A stretch of DNA of 64,000 bases from Crocinitomix sp044361315 (lineage in GTDB: Bacteria > Bacteroidota > Bacteroidia > Flavobacteriales_D > Crocinitomicaceae): positions 110,397 through 174,396 of the forward strand of contig JBIKJA010000010.1 in the NCBI GenBank assembly GCA_044361315.1, read 5' to 3'. Under the pieces are notes generated by a model, which worked only from the letters and a program-made list of their open reading frames with translations, ran no database searches and was not told the origin of the DNA. Position 1 is the stretch's first letter, and each line of letters opens with the position of its first letter. Below are positions 17,625 to 26,183 of the stretch, piece after piece. A program made the translations under genes and the position numbers.

Positions 17625-18196
17625 TATGTTACGATCAACGTTTTTTTTGAAACGAATCGATGGTCTACTCTTTTACGGATTTTCAGCGAACTCTTGCGTT
17701 AATACTTTAATGACAAAATTACAGATGTCATGGTTCTGAAAAAACAGTTAAAATGCGACATTTTCGATTATTTACTGGGTATTTACACGTAATTTTTGAT
17801 CTCTTTTATAAAAATTAAAAAAAATGCCTTGTTTTTGTGTGATCTTTTTCAGAAAAATGTTGGGCAGGTTTTGGAAGGTTAAAAACATTAATTTCTTTGT
17901 TTTACAGAATTCTCAAAACGGCTGCTGGAGGTACATTAAATTTATACAGCGAATTTAGAATTAAAAAAATGGTTAGTGTGTATGCCGGAGTTGGAATATG
18001 CAAGCGCTGGTTCTGGGGATAAAATTGGTTTAATTGATGGGCACATTAACCACAATTTACGCGTTAAGGACATGAGCGGCATCCTTTTTTGGGGCAAGAT
18101 TTTGCGTGGAAAAAAGATACAGCGTTTGGCCTGACCCTGACGATCCCGGCGCTTCGGTCGGGATGGCTGGGGAACGCCCAAAGAAAAATAATTATC
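17625..18196. other. Long non-coding region with gene debris and a repeat
   Basis: No intact gene. An open frame at 17940-18134 (plus strand, no good start) could encode GSGDKIGLIDGHINHNLR and may be a gene remnant; it runs straight into the dispersed repeat at 18064-18185. The rest is AT-rich. Confidence 0.5.
18064..18185 (-). repeat. Dispersed palindromic repeat, copy 2 (inverted)
   Basis: Read on the minus strand it begins GGGCGTTCCCC (18179-18169), has a hairpin ATCCCG/CGGGAT (arms 18159-18164 and 18143-18148), then GGTCAGGCC and a tail with TATCTTTTTTCC and AAATCTTGCCCC. The head and GTCAGGC blocks match 44851-44925. I recall this head and tail as a recurrent intergenic element of Bacteroidota; confirming that needs a genome search. 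Confidence 0.7.
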
Positions 18197-18502
18197 TTAC
18201 TTGCTAATTTCCTCAACCAAAATCTCCGTGCTCCAAGCCTCTGGTTTTTCTGCAAACCATGATTTTACTTTTGGCCACACTTGTCGGAATAATGGGGTGT
18301 CTCGATAGGCATTAAGCGATTCTTGACTATCCCAAATACTATAGGTAAAGTAAACGCCGTTGTTTGATAGGTCTTTTAACAGCCGAACACTGCTGCACCC
18401 TGACTGGTTGGCGACTTGGGCTTTGATTTGATAAAAATACGCTTCAAATTCCTCCGAATGAGCAGGCTGAAATGTCATTCTTACAATACGTTGAATGGCC
18501 AT
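18197..18502 (-). CDS. Antibiotic biosynthesis monooxygenase (ABM) domain protein
   Basis: 101 residues, the size of a single ABM ferredoxin-like domain. Features are IVRMTFQPAHSEEFEAYF, GCSSVRLLKD, YFTYSIWDSQESLNAYR and a C-terminal WFAEKPEAWS. The family includes quinol monooxygenases and small stress proteins, usually dimeric; many members have no known substrate. It lies 9 bases after the SAM hydroxide adenosyltransferase gene on the same strand, so the two are probably co-transcribed. Confidence 0.82.
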   Translation of the reverse strand: MAIQRIVRMTFQPAHSEEFEAYFYQIKAQVANQSGCSSVRLLKDLSNNGVYFTYSIWDSQESLNAYRDTPLFRQVWPKVKSWFAEKPEAWSTEILVEEISK

Positions 18503-18511
18503 AATGCTTGG

Positions 18512-19381
18512 TTATAGGTCGCGTTTAAAAAGGGAATCGATGCTTTCTTTTGACCCCTTTGGATGAAATTCCATGCGAATGGTATCGCCTACATTTAAAC
18601 CTAAAAGTGAACTTGCCCCTCCTCCATTTCCGCTGACACCTTTGTTAATCGCAATTTCCAAAAATCCTGCCTCGTTAAACAGGGCTAATTTTTCGGCAGT
18701 GGGGACTTCGTAATAGTTTTTTGAAATACTTTCGATAAAATACCGGCCGTTTTTAAAGAAGATGGTGAACGGATTACCATTCCCCACTTCGTTAAATAAT
18801 TTTTCGGTGATGTTGACGATCACATTTCCGTACTTATCGGTATGGATTACTGACCCTTTGATCAAACTATTTTCAATCACCGGCTGGGTGGTAAACACCC
18901 GTTTTACTTGGTCGATTGGTTCGCCCAATTCGCTTAATTTTTTTTGATTGATTAAGCCTAAAAGGGTTGGAATATAAATGTATCGCAAGGGAAAACGCAA
19001 GGCAAATTTTGAACTAAAATCGTCGATGCGCACAATTTCTTCAGCGTTTTTGTAATCGTTTAAAAGGGAAAAAATTCCATTGTCGCAGCCCACAAAATAA
19101 TGCCCGTTCAATTTCATGATGATGGGGTACATATTATTGTCAGGATTTCCAATGCCAATCAGCGGAATTGCGTCTACCCCCAAAAAATGAATTGTACCTT
19201 CGGGAAAATCGCGCACCACATTATTTACAAAATAGGCCGCTTGGGCAATATTAAACGGTTGTACATTGTGCGAAATATCGACCAATGTAATGGCGTGCGA
19301 ACTTGCATATAATTGACCCTTCAAAGAAGCCACGTAATGATCCGAAAGACCATAATCTGTTGTGAGCGTAATTATTTGCAT
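18512..19381 (-). CDS. S-adenosyl-L-methionine hydroxide adenosyltransferase (DUF62)
   Basis: 289 residues from the ATG at 19381, where homology begins (MQIITLTTDYGLSDHY). Family hallmarks are TTDYG, DISHNVQPFNIAQAA, HFLGVD, GCDNGIFSLL and, in the C-terminal domain, DKYGNVIVNI. The enzymes, relatives of fluorinases and chlorinases, hydrolyse SAM to adenosine and methionine. The substrate-site Asp (TTDYG) is conserved. Physiological role is still unclear. Upstream of the ABM gene on the same strand. Confidence 0.9.
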   Translation of the reverse strand: MQIITLTTDYGLSDHYVASLKGQLYASSHAITLVDISHNVQPFNIAQAAYFVNNVVRDFPEGTIHFLGVDAIPLIGIGNPDNNMYPIIMKLNGHYFVGCDNGIFSLLNDYKNAEEIVRIDDFSSKFALRFPLRYIYIPTLLGLINQKKLSELGEPIDQVKRVFTTQPVIENSLIKGSVIHTDKYGNVIVNITEKLFNEVGNGNPFTIFFKNGRYFIESISKNYYEVPTAEKLALFNEAGFLEIAINKGVSGNGGGASSLLGLNVGDTIRMEFHPKGSKESIDSLFKRDL

Positions 19382-19509
19382 TCTTTCACCTTCTATTCTC
19401 ACGTTTTCCCACAATGTATGACCATGAGTGCGGAGAAATTTTTAATTTTACCCAAAATTATATTTAATTTTAAGTATAAGGAGTTATTAGGTCATAATTT
19501 ATTTAGATT

Positions 19510-20448
19510 TTGCAAGAAAAAATTATAGAAATTACGGGAATTGCGCCAATTGAATTGTTTGGCGTGAACGATCAGAAATTAAATTTGATTCGTACCTATT
19601 TCGCGAAATTAAAGATTATTGCCCGCGGCAATGATTTAAAAGTGGTTGGTGAACCCGATGTGATTGAACAATTTGAGAAAAAAGTAAGTTTGTTGGTGAG
19701 ACATATCGCCGAATTTAATGCGCTAAATGATGGGCAAATTGAGTCGTTAATGTTGAAAGAAACGGAGGATTTACCTTTTCAAAATTTTGGTGAAATTATT
19801 GTTCACGGAAATGGTGGAAATTTAATTAAGGCACGCACCGTTAACCAACGGAAATTGGTGAAAGCCTCCATGGAAAACGACATGGTTTTTGCGGTTGGAC
19901 CTGCGGGTACGGGTAAAACCTACACTGCCGTTGCCTTGGCGGTTCGCGCATTGAAAAATAAAGAGGTGAAACGGATTGTATTAACCCGCCCGGCAGTGGA
20001 GGCAGGGGAGAGTTTGGGCTTTTTACCTGGCGACATGAAAGAAAAGTTGGATCCGTATTTGCAACCGCTTTTTGATGGTTTGCGTGACATGATTCCTGCC
20101 GAAAAATTAATTGAATATGTGGAAACTGGGGTGATTGAAATAGCGCCGTTGGCATTTATGCGGGGACGAACCTTGGACAAGGCATTTGTAATTTTGGATG
20201 AGGCGCAAAATACCACGGTGAATCAGATGAAAATGTTTTTAACCCGGATGGGGCAAAATGCTAAGTTCATTATTACTGGCGACCGCACACAGATTGATTT
20301 GCCAAGAAACCAAAAATCAGGTTTGATCGAAGCTCTTGAGCGGCTGCACGACATTAAAGGAATTTCAATTGTAGAATTAAACATTGAAGATGTGGTGCGG
20401 CATAAACTAGTTAAAAAAATTATCGAAGCCTTTTCGCAAGAACAATAA
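19510..20448 (+). CDS. PhoH family ATPase
   Basis: 312 residues, with a TTG start at 19510; an in-frame stop at 19504 excludes a longer form and no early ATG fits. The N-terminal KH-like region precedes Walker A GPAGTGKT at 130-137, Walker B VILDEAQNTT, and TGDRTQIDLP. Cytosolic; PhoH proteins are helicase-like ATPases often linked to YbeY and RNA metabolism. The gene sits 27 bases before purC. Confidence 0.93.
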   Translation: MQEKIIEITGIAPIELFGVNDQKLNLIRTYFAKLKIIARGNDLKVVGEPDVIEQFEKKVSLLVRHIAEFNALNDGQIESLMLKETEDLPFQNFGEIIVHGNGGNLIKARTVNQRKLVKASMENDMVFAVGPAGTGKTYTAVALAVRALKNKEVKRIVLTRPAVEAGESLGFLPGDMKEKLDPYLQPLFDGLRDMIPAEKLIEYVETGVIEIAPLAFMRGRTLDKAFVILDEAQNTTVNQMKMFLTRMGQNAKFIITGDRTQIDLPRNQKSGLIEALERLHDIKGISIVELNIEDVVRHKLVKKIIEAFSQEQ

Positions 20449-20475
20449 GCAATAAAAAATTACGAATAAATTAAA

Positions 20476-21420
20476 ATGAAAGCAATTAAAGAATCAAAAT
20501 TTGAATTTCCCGGGCAAACCAGTGTTTACAATGGAAAAGTAAGGGATGTTTACACGATTAATAATGATCAGTTGGTAATTGTAGCCTCGGATCGGATTTC
20601 GGCCTTTGACTATATTTTACCAAAAGCAATTCCGTTTAAAGGACAAGTATTAAATCAGTTAGCTGCTAAATTTTTACTTGCAACGGCTGATATCGTCCCA
20701 AATTGGTTAATCGATACACCCGATCCAAGTGTGGCGGTTGGGCATAAATGTGAACCATACCGCGTAGAAATGGTGATTCGTGGTTATTTGGCAGGACATG
20801 CAGCCCGCGAATACAAAGCGGGGAAACGAACGCTTTGTGGGGTTGATTTGCCCGAAGGGATGATTGAAAATGATCAGTTCCCAAGTCCAATTATTACCCC
20901 TGCAACCAAAGCAGATGAGGGACATGATGAGGATATTTCGAGAGAAGAAATTATTGAAAAAGGAATTATTTCTGAAGAAGATTATGTGTTGTTGGAAAAA
21001 TACACCTACGCTTTATTTCAACGAGGGACTGAGATTGCCGCCGAAAGAGGATTAATTTTGGTGGACACCAAATATGAATTCGGCAAAAAGAATGGACAAA
21101 TTTATTTGATTGATGAAATTCACACGCCTGATTCGTCGCGTTATTTTTATGCAGATGGATATGAAGAACGCCAATTAAAAGGTGAAAAACAAAAACAACT
21201 TTCGAAAGAATTTGTGCGTGAATGGTTGATTGCGAATGATTTTCAAGGATTAACTGGCCAAACGATTCCTTTTATGCCAGATGATTTTGTGGAACTAGTG
21301 AGCAACCGCTACATTGAATTGTTTGAAAAAATTACGGGAGAATCTTTTGTGCGGTCGGATGTTTCTGACATTGAAAATCGCATTAATACCAATGTGTTAA
21401 ACTATTTAAGTTCGCATTAA
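20476..21420 (+). CDS. purC: Phosphoribosylaminoimidazolesuccinocarboxamide synthase
   Basis: 314 residues. SAICAR synthetase joins CAIR and aspartate with ATP in purine synthesis. Seen are YNGKVRDVYTI (ATP-binding loop), ASDRISAFDYILP, RGYLAGHAAREYKAG, LVDTKYEFG, LIDEIHTPDSSRY and the C-terminal VREWL. Its length fits the longer form found in Bacteroidota and eukaryotic fusions. One base separates its stop from the next ATG. Confidence 0.97.
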   Translation: MKAIKESKFEFPGQTSVYNGKVRDVYTINNDQLVIVASDRISAFDYILPKAIPFKGQVLNQLAAKFLLATADIVPNWLIDTPDPSVAVGHKCEPYRVEMVIRGYLAGHAAREYKAGKRTLCGVDLPEGMIENDQFPSPIITPATKADEGHDEDISREEIIEKGIISEEDYVLLEKYTYALFQRGTEIAAERGLILVDTKYEFGKKNGQIYLIDEIHTPDSSRYFYADGYEERQLKGEKQKQLSKEFVREWLIANDFQGLTGQTIPFMPDDFVELVSNRYIELFEKITGESFVRSDVSDIENRINTNVLNYLSSH

Positions 21421-21421
21421 A

Positions 21422-22696
21422 ATGAAATTTAAAACGCTTTTCTTCGTCGGCTTATTCATTACTTCGTTTACCTTGGTTGCACAAAGTGAAGGAGACATAG
21501 AACGTGCGCAAAAAGCAGCTAAAAAAGCGGACAAGGCTTTTTCAAAAGGGGCTTATCAAAAAAGCATCGACTTTTATACCAAGGCCATTTTGTACGTTCC
21601 AAATTTGGAATTTAATTACTACGAACGTGGGTTGGTGTATAAAAGAATGGGCAGATTTGAGGAGGCCCTTGCCGACTTTGATAAAGCCATTATCATCGAC
21701 GCCAACAGTCCACATGCTTATTACGAGCGGGGATTGGTTCATTTTGAGATGAAAAATTACCTAAAAGCGATTCAAGATTTTGATAAGCAGGTACTATTAA
21801 ATAGCGATCACATTGATTGTTTCCGGAAAAAAGCGGCTGCCTTGGTGAAATTAAATCGTTTTGACGAGGCCATTTTGGTGTTGGATCCGGTGATTTTTAA
21901 GTACAAAAATAATTCGAATGATTATGTTTTGCGGAGTCTTTGTTATTTAAACACAGGTGTTTTGAAAGAGTCCTACAGCGACATGCAAGCAGCCATTCGT
22001 TTGGGTGACACCACAGACGAACGTTATCGGGTTGAAGCGATGCTAAACTTGCGGTTGAATAAACCAAAGGAGGCTATTCATCTTTTGTTAAAAATAGTAA
22101 AAACTGCGCCGAGTGTTCAGAATGCGCATGACCAATATCTTTTGTCGATGGCTTATATGATGACAGGGAATTATACCGATGCGATTGGACGAATCAACCT
22201 TGCTGTTTCTATGAATCCAATCGCCGAATATTTTTATGACAAAGGTTGTTTTGCGGCTGAAAACAATGATCTAGAACTCGCTCTTGCCTGTTATACCAAA
22301 ACCATTGAGTTGGATCCTACCTATTCTGCCGCATACAATAATCGTACGTTTTATATTTGGTTGCCAAGAAAAGAATTTGCAAAAGCAATTGAGGATTTAT
22401 CTGCCGTGATTGCACTCGACTCGTTGGATGCTTATGCATATAGTAATAGAAGCGTGGCTTATTTTGGATTAAACCAAGTTGAGAAAGGTTTTTTGGATGC
22501 CTTTAAGTCGATAGAGCTGGAGCCACGAAATCCATACCCATACAAAACCTTAGCCTTTGCGTATTACGACATGAAAGATGAGGCCCTAGCGATCGAAATG
22601 GCGCAAGAAGCCTTGAGTTGGAGTTATCCCTATAAAACAGATCCTGAATTTGTGAAATTATGCGAGTTACTAAAAATTGAGCTCCCTAAAAATTAA
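21422..22696 (+). CDS. TPR-repeat protein, exported
   Basis: 424 residues. A signal peptide of about 20 residues (MKFKTLFFVGLFITSFTLVAQ) is followed by roughly ten tetratricopeptide repeats, for example AYQKSIDFYTKAILYVP, EALADFDKAIIIDANSP and LALACYTKTIELDPTYSA. Such proteins are scaffolds for protein contacts, here in the periplasm. It begins one base after purC and is probably co-transcribed, though unrelated in function. No other domain is visible. Confidence 0.85.
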   Translation: MKFKTLFFVGLFITSFTLVAQSEGDIERAQKAAKKADKAFSKGAYQKSIDFYTKAILYVPNLEFNYYERGLVYKRMGRFEEALADFDKAIIIDANSPHAYYERGLVHFEMKNYLKAIQDFDKQVLLNSDHIDCFRKKAAALVKLNRFDEAILVLDPVIFKYKNNSNDYVLRSLCYLNTGVLKESYSDMQAAIRLGDTTDERYRVEAMLNLRLNKPKEAIHLLLKIVKTAPSVQNAHDQYLLSMAYMMTGNYTDAIGRINLAVSMNPIAEYFYDKGCFAAENNDLELALACYTKTIELDPTYSAAYNNRTFYIWLPRKEFAKAIEDLSAVIALDSLDAYAYSNRSVAYFGLNQVEKGFLDAFKSIELEPRNPYPYKTLAFAYYDMKDEALAIEMAQEALSWSYPYKTDPEFVKLCELLKIELPKN

Positions 22697-22724
22697 CAGA
22701 AGGTAATTTTTGTCTTCCGGAGAT

Positions 22725-22870
22725 AACGCAGATTTTCGCAGATTTATTTTTAGTTTAGATTAAGGCTTGCGCGAGCGTCCCGCTCGTGCCCCGAAGATTA
22801 AACGAGTTTTTTAATTACGATTAAACCTAGTATGTTTGGCGCGAACGAGAAACTCGTACTATCCCGATTT
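22725..22870. repeat. Dispersed hairpin repeat between convergent genes
   Basis: Contains GGAGATAACGCAGATTTTCG (a sequence I have seen repeated in Bacteroidota), then CGAGCG-TCC-CGCTCG (22772-22786), and a second hairpin ACGAG-AAA-CTCGT (22845-22857). The motif GGCACGAGCGG is inverted relative to 1748-1758. No gene in the 190-base gap. Confidence 0.5.
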
Positions 22871-22886
22871 AGTAACACTTCGCAAT

Positions 22887-24839
22887 CTATTTTTTATCTA
22901 ATTGCCAAAAATGTTTAAAAACGATCGTAAGGTCCATAAAAAGCGTGTGATTTTTAGCATAAATCAAGTTAAGTCTCGAAATGGCATCTTCGCCTAGGTA
23001 GAAAGGATCCACCATTAAAGTAGCGGGTAAAATTCCTCTTTTTATCCGCGGAAGCCTTAAATTTGAACTGTGCTGAATGGTGGCATAACCTACCAAGGAT
23101 ACTTTTCCAATCACCACTTGAAACATGTTTTTTAAAAATTGTCTTTTGTCTTTGAACTTCCAACAAATTAGCGGACTTAATACAAGCGAAATTAAGCCAA
23201 CGACCACGTCACCAATTCGCTTGTTACGGCGGTTTGCGGGTTTGTTAATTTGATTAATGTCCAAGACATACAAATCGCCTTGCGAATCAATGGAATTACT
23301 GCCAATTAAAAAGGATGTTTCAGGTTGAGCAATTTTAAAGTCTAATTTTCGTCCTTCTAATTGCAACATTTTTGAAATAATAGTGGCGGCGGTAATGTTT
23401 TTCGCACAAAAAATAACCTCATCAATTTTTTGAATATCAATCACTTGGTCCAATTGATTGATAGTTCCCACATATTCCTCTTTGTCTTTTACATCCGAAG
23501 CAGCTAAAAAAACAATGGATTGAACTTTACTTTTGGTTTGTCTTAAGATTTGGCTCACGCGCTCACTCTCTTCCAATTCGCCCACAATGACAAATCGTTT
23601 ATTTTTTGTTCCCCCAATTCGAAAGGTGTCAGGCATCAAAAAGTGGAGGATCATCCGAGAGATTAAGTAATACACAAGTACCCAAATTCCGCCGAGTAAA
23701 ATGACCAACCTAGAAAATTGATAATCTTTCGCCAATAAGGCATAAATCATTAAAATCACTCCTGTTCCAATAATTGCGCCTACTCCATTTTTCCACAATT
23801 TTATAGGTTTATCATATCCACCACTAAAAAGAATGGTGATAAACCAAATCAACCCATAAATTGGCAGGGCGATTTTTAAGAGATCAAAAGGAATTATTTT
23901 TCCTTCAAGCACTTGGTAATAGTTGGCGATCATAAACAATCCCAGCACCACCAAAGCATAATCGATTAATGGAATTGTCAACTTTTTAACCGCCCGATTT
24001 AAAATGGCAACACCTGCCCTAAAATAAATCGCCAAATTGATGAGAAACGAATAGATGCGTGCATTTTTACTTGAAAAGTGCTTTTTGGCAAAAATGATCA
24101 TCGCATTATAAAAAACAAAGACATAATTAACACTGCTTTTTTTGGTGCTTTCTCCCTTGTAATGAATGATACGCGTTTTAGGGAAATAATAGTTTTTATA
24201 CCCACCCAAAACAATCCGATAACTCAAATCAATGTCTTCGCCATACATAAAAAATGCCTCGTCCAAAAGTCCTACTTTGTCCAAGGTTTCTTTCCGCATC
24301 AACATAAAGGCACCTGAAAGAATTTCAATTTCGTGAATTTCTTCTTTGTCCAAATAAGATAAATGATACCTTCCAAATCGTTTGGTTTTTGGAAAAAGGC
24401 GAGATAAACCAAAAATCTTATAAAAAGCATCTTTTGGTGTAGGCAATCCACGTTTTGATTCAGGTAAAAAGTTCCCTTTTCCGTCGATCATTTTTACGCC
24501 TAATCCTCCCGCATCTGGATGTGCATCCATAAATTCCACCACTTTTAAAAAAGTATCTTCTTCAACAATGGTATCGGGATTTAATAATAAATGGTATTCT
24601 CCTTTAGCAATTTTTAAAGCTTGGTTATTGGCCTTTGAAAAACCAACATTGTCTTTATTTGCCATTAAAATAACCTGTGGAAATTTCTCAGCAACCATGA
24701 CAAGTGAACCATCAATCGAATTATTATCAACTACAAAAACTTCGCCTTCTACTTTTTCCAATGCCTGAAAAACAGAGTTTAGGCATTGTTCTAAAAAAAA
24801 CTCAACATTGTAATTAACTATAATAACGGATAACTTCAT
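22887..24839 (-). CDS. GT2 glycosyltransferase fused to a degenerate polyprenyl phosphoglycosyltransferase
   Basis: 650 residues. Residues 1-250 are a WbbL-like GT2 domain: VIIVNYN, FVVDNNS (35-41), NVGFSKANN, NPDT (87-90) and MYGEDIDLSYR. Then come four or five hydrophobic helices (about 265-400), a Rossmann-like region (RFVIVGELEESERV, about 415-540) and a tail resembling the catalytic part of WcaJ/WbaP enzymes: NKRIGDVVVGLISLVLSPL and GKVSLVGYAT. In active enzymes that tail carries a GDMSLVGPRP motif; here GPRP is replaced by GYAT and the domain is short. It lies 13 bases after the BNR-repeat gene. Activity of the second half is doubtful. Confidence 0.82.
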   Translation of the reverse strand: MKLSVIIVNYNVEFFLEQCLNSVFQALEKVEGEVFVVDNNSIDGSLVMVAEKFPQVILMANKDNVGFSKANNQALKIAKGEYHLLLNPDTIVEEDTFLKVVEFMDAHPDAGGLGVKMIDGKGNFLPESKRGLPTPKDAFYKIFGLSRLFPKTKRFGRYHLSYLDKEEIHEIEILSGAFMLMRKETLDKVGLLDEAFFMYGEDIDLSYRIVLGGYKNYYFPKTRIIHYKGESTKKSSVNYVFVFYNAMIIFAKKHFSSKNARIYSFLINLAIYFRAGVAILNRAVKKLTIPLIDYALVVLGLFMIANYYQVLEGKIIPFDLLKIALPIYGLIWFITILFSGGYDKPIKLWKNGVGAIIGTGVILMIYALLAKDYQFSRLVILLGGIWVLVYYLISRMILHFLMPDTFRIGGTKNKRFVIVGELEESERVSQILRQTKSKVQSIVFLAASDVKDKEEYVGTINQLDQVIDIQKIDEVIFCAKNITAATIISKMLQLEGRKLDFKIAQPETSFLIGSNSIDSQGDLYVLDINQINKPANRRNKRIGDVVVGLISLVLSPLICWKFKDKRQFLKNMFQVVIGKVSLVGYATIQHSSNLRLPRIKRGILPATLMVDPFYLGEDAISRLNLIYAKNHTLFMDLTIVFKHFWQLDKK

Positions 24840-24852
24840 TCTTTAATTTTCC

Positions 24853-26130
24853 CTATTTTAAGGTTGCCTGATCTAACAAAGAGGTTAACACACTAATTTT
24901 TCCTTGATGTAAACGTGTCCAAATCGGTCTTATTGCACCATTGTGCACAGAAATATTGGTATAATCCCCAAAAAAGATCTTCGGATTAGGTGTAAAGGGC
25001 GATTCACTGATTTTATAATTTTCAAAATTCTCACCGCCATCTTTCGAAACGGCTAAATAGACATCAGTTTGATTGTCCGAATACGCCCTTCGATCGTAAA
25101 AAACACTGTATAAATAACCCGTTGTTTGGTCGATAGTGAGCCAAGTTAAAAATTGATGTTTTTTTGAATCATCTGTGTTAATTCGTTTGGGTTGACTCCA
25201 AGTTTTTCCGTGATCGGTGGATTTAATTAACCAAATATCGGTGTCGGTTGTTCCATTTCGTTGATCGGCCCAATTGACATAAATAGTTCCGTTATAAGCT
25301 GATTTACTGAGATCACAGATTGTCACTGGTAATCCATTGCAACGATAAATCCCAGGAATATCAATGACCCAGCCACCCGGTTGATTGGAAATAAATTTCT
25401 CTTTTGGCAGCCATGTTTTTCCATCATCATACGAACAATTAAACCACAACGAATCGTTACGCGACCAAGCCACATAAATTTCACCATTTGGACCAATTGT
25501 CGGCACAGCACCTTCGGCGGTTTTATCATCATCTGCGCAATCGCCTGGGATTGCAGAGAGCTGAACTAAATTTGACCACGTTAATCCCCCATCTTCACTC
25601 TTAGAAAAAACAATGTTGCTTTTATCGGATGGAGTTTTTGAATCATATTTATCAAACTGAGTCCATGTCATGTAAATATGGTTGTTTTTATTGTTCAAGG
25701 CAACCCAATGTTTATCATGAAATTTTCCATTTGCAGCGGTGTGACCTTGTGCCTTAAATTTCCCCTTTAATTTGTCTGATCGCTGACTTACGATTCCGCC
25801 AACTAGCGGTGTTCCTTTAACATTAGAAAGATGAAAATAGTAATAGCGACCCAAGGTATCTATCAACATTACAGGATCGCCATTGACGCCCCATTGCGAA
25901 TAGATTGATTTTGATTTCCAAGTTTTTCCACCATTACTTGAATAATAATAATCATTCATGACCGTGCCGGCTATTACCTCATTCGTGTTTTTAGGATTAA
26001 TGTAAATGGATGGTTCGACTTGTGAATAGAGATAAATCGCTTTTTTAGGGATTGGTAATGAGATATTTTCACCCTGAGCAAAGAAGTTTAAAACACTCAA
26101 CAGAGAAAAGGAAAAAAGGATGAATTTCAT
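24853..26130 (-). CDS. Exported BNR/Asp-box repeat protein (sialidase fold)
   Basis: 425 residues with a signal peptide (MKFILFSFSLLSVLNFFAQG). At least five Asp-box motifs are seen: SSNGGKTW, SEDGGLTW, SYDDGKTW, STDHGKTW and SKDGGENF, which mark a six-bladed propeller. Sialidases have an arginine triad and a Tyr/Glu pair; I cannot confirm them, so exo-sialidase activity is not claimed. There is no T9SS tail, hence probably periplasmic. It starts 53 bases after the TamL stop and continues into the GT2 fusion gene, consistent with one operon. Confidence 0.8.
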   Translation of the reverse strand: MKFILFSFSLLSVLNFFAQGENISLPIPKKAIYLYSQVEPSIYINPKNTNEVIAGTVMNDYYYSSNGGKTWKSKSIYSQWGVNGDPVMLIDTLGRYYYFHLSNVKGTPLVGGIVSQRSDKLKGKFKAQGHTAANGKFHDKHWVALNNKNNHIYMTWTQFDKYDSKTPSDKSNIVFSKSEDGGLTWSNLVQLSAIPGDCADDDKTAEGAVPTIGPNGEIYVAWSRNDSLWFNCSYDDGKTWLPKEKFISNQPGGWVIDIPGIYRCNGLPVTICDLSKSAYNGTIYVNWADQRNGTTDTDIWLIKSTDHGKTWSQPKRINTDDSKKHQFLTWLTIDQTTGYLYSVFYDRRAYSDNQTDVYLAVSKDGGENFENYKISESPFTPNPKIFFGDYTNISVHNGAIRPIWTRLHQGKISVLTSLLDQATLK

Positions 26131-26183
26131 TTTTAATAGTTAGTTGTGTTTTGTTTTTATATTCCACATTTGATTAAAAAGCG

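Noticed and set aside
17940..18134. Open frame with GSGDKIGLIDGHINHNLR
   Set aside because: It has no plausible start, is only 64 codons, and its end lies in a dispersed repeat; kept as possible debris in the region entry only.
24853..26130. Naming the BNR-repeat protein a sialidase
   Set aside because: Asp boxes are clear but the catalytic arginines and Tyr/Glu pair could not be confirmed.
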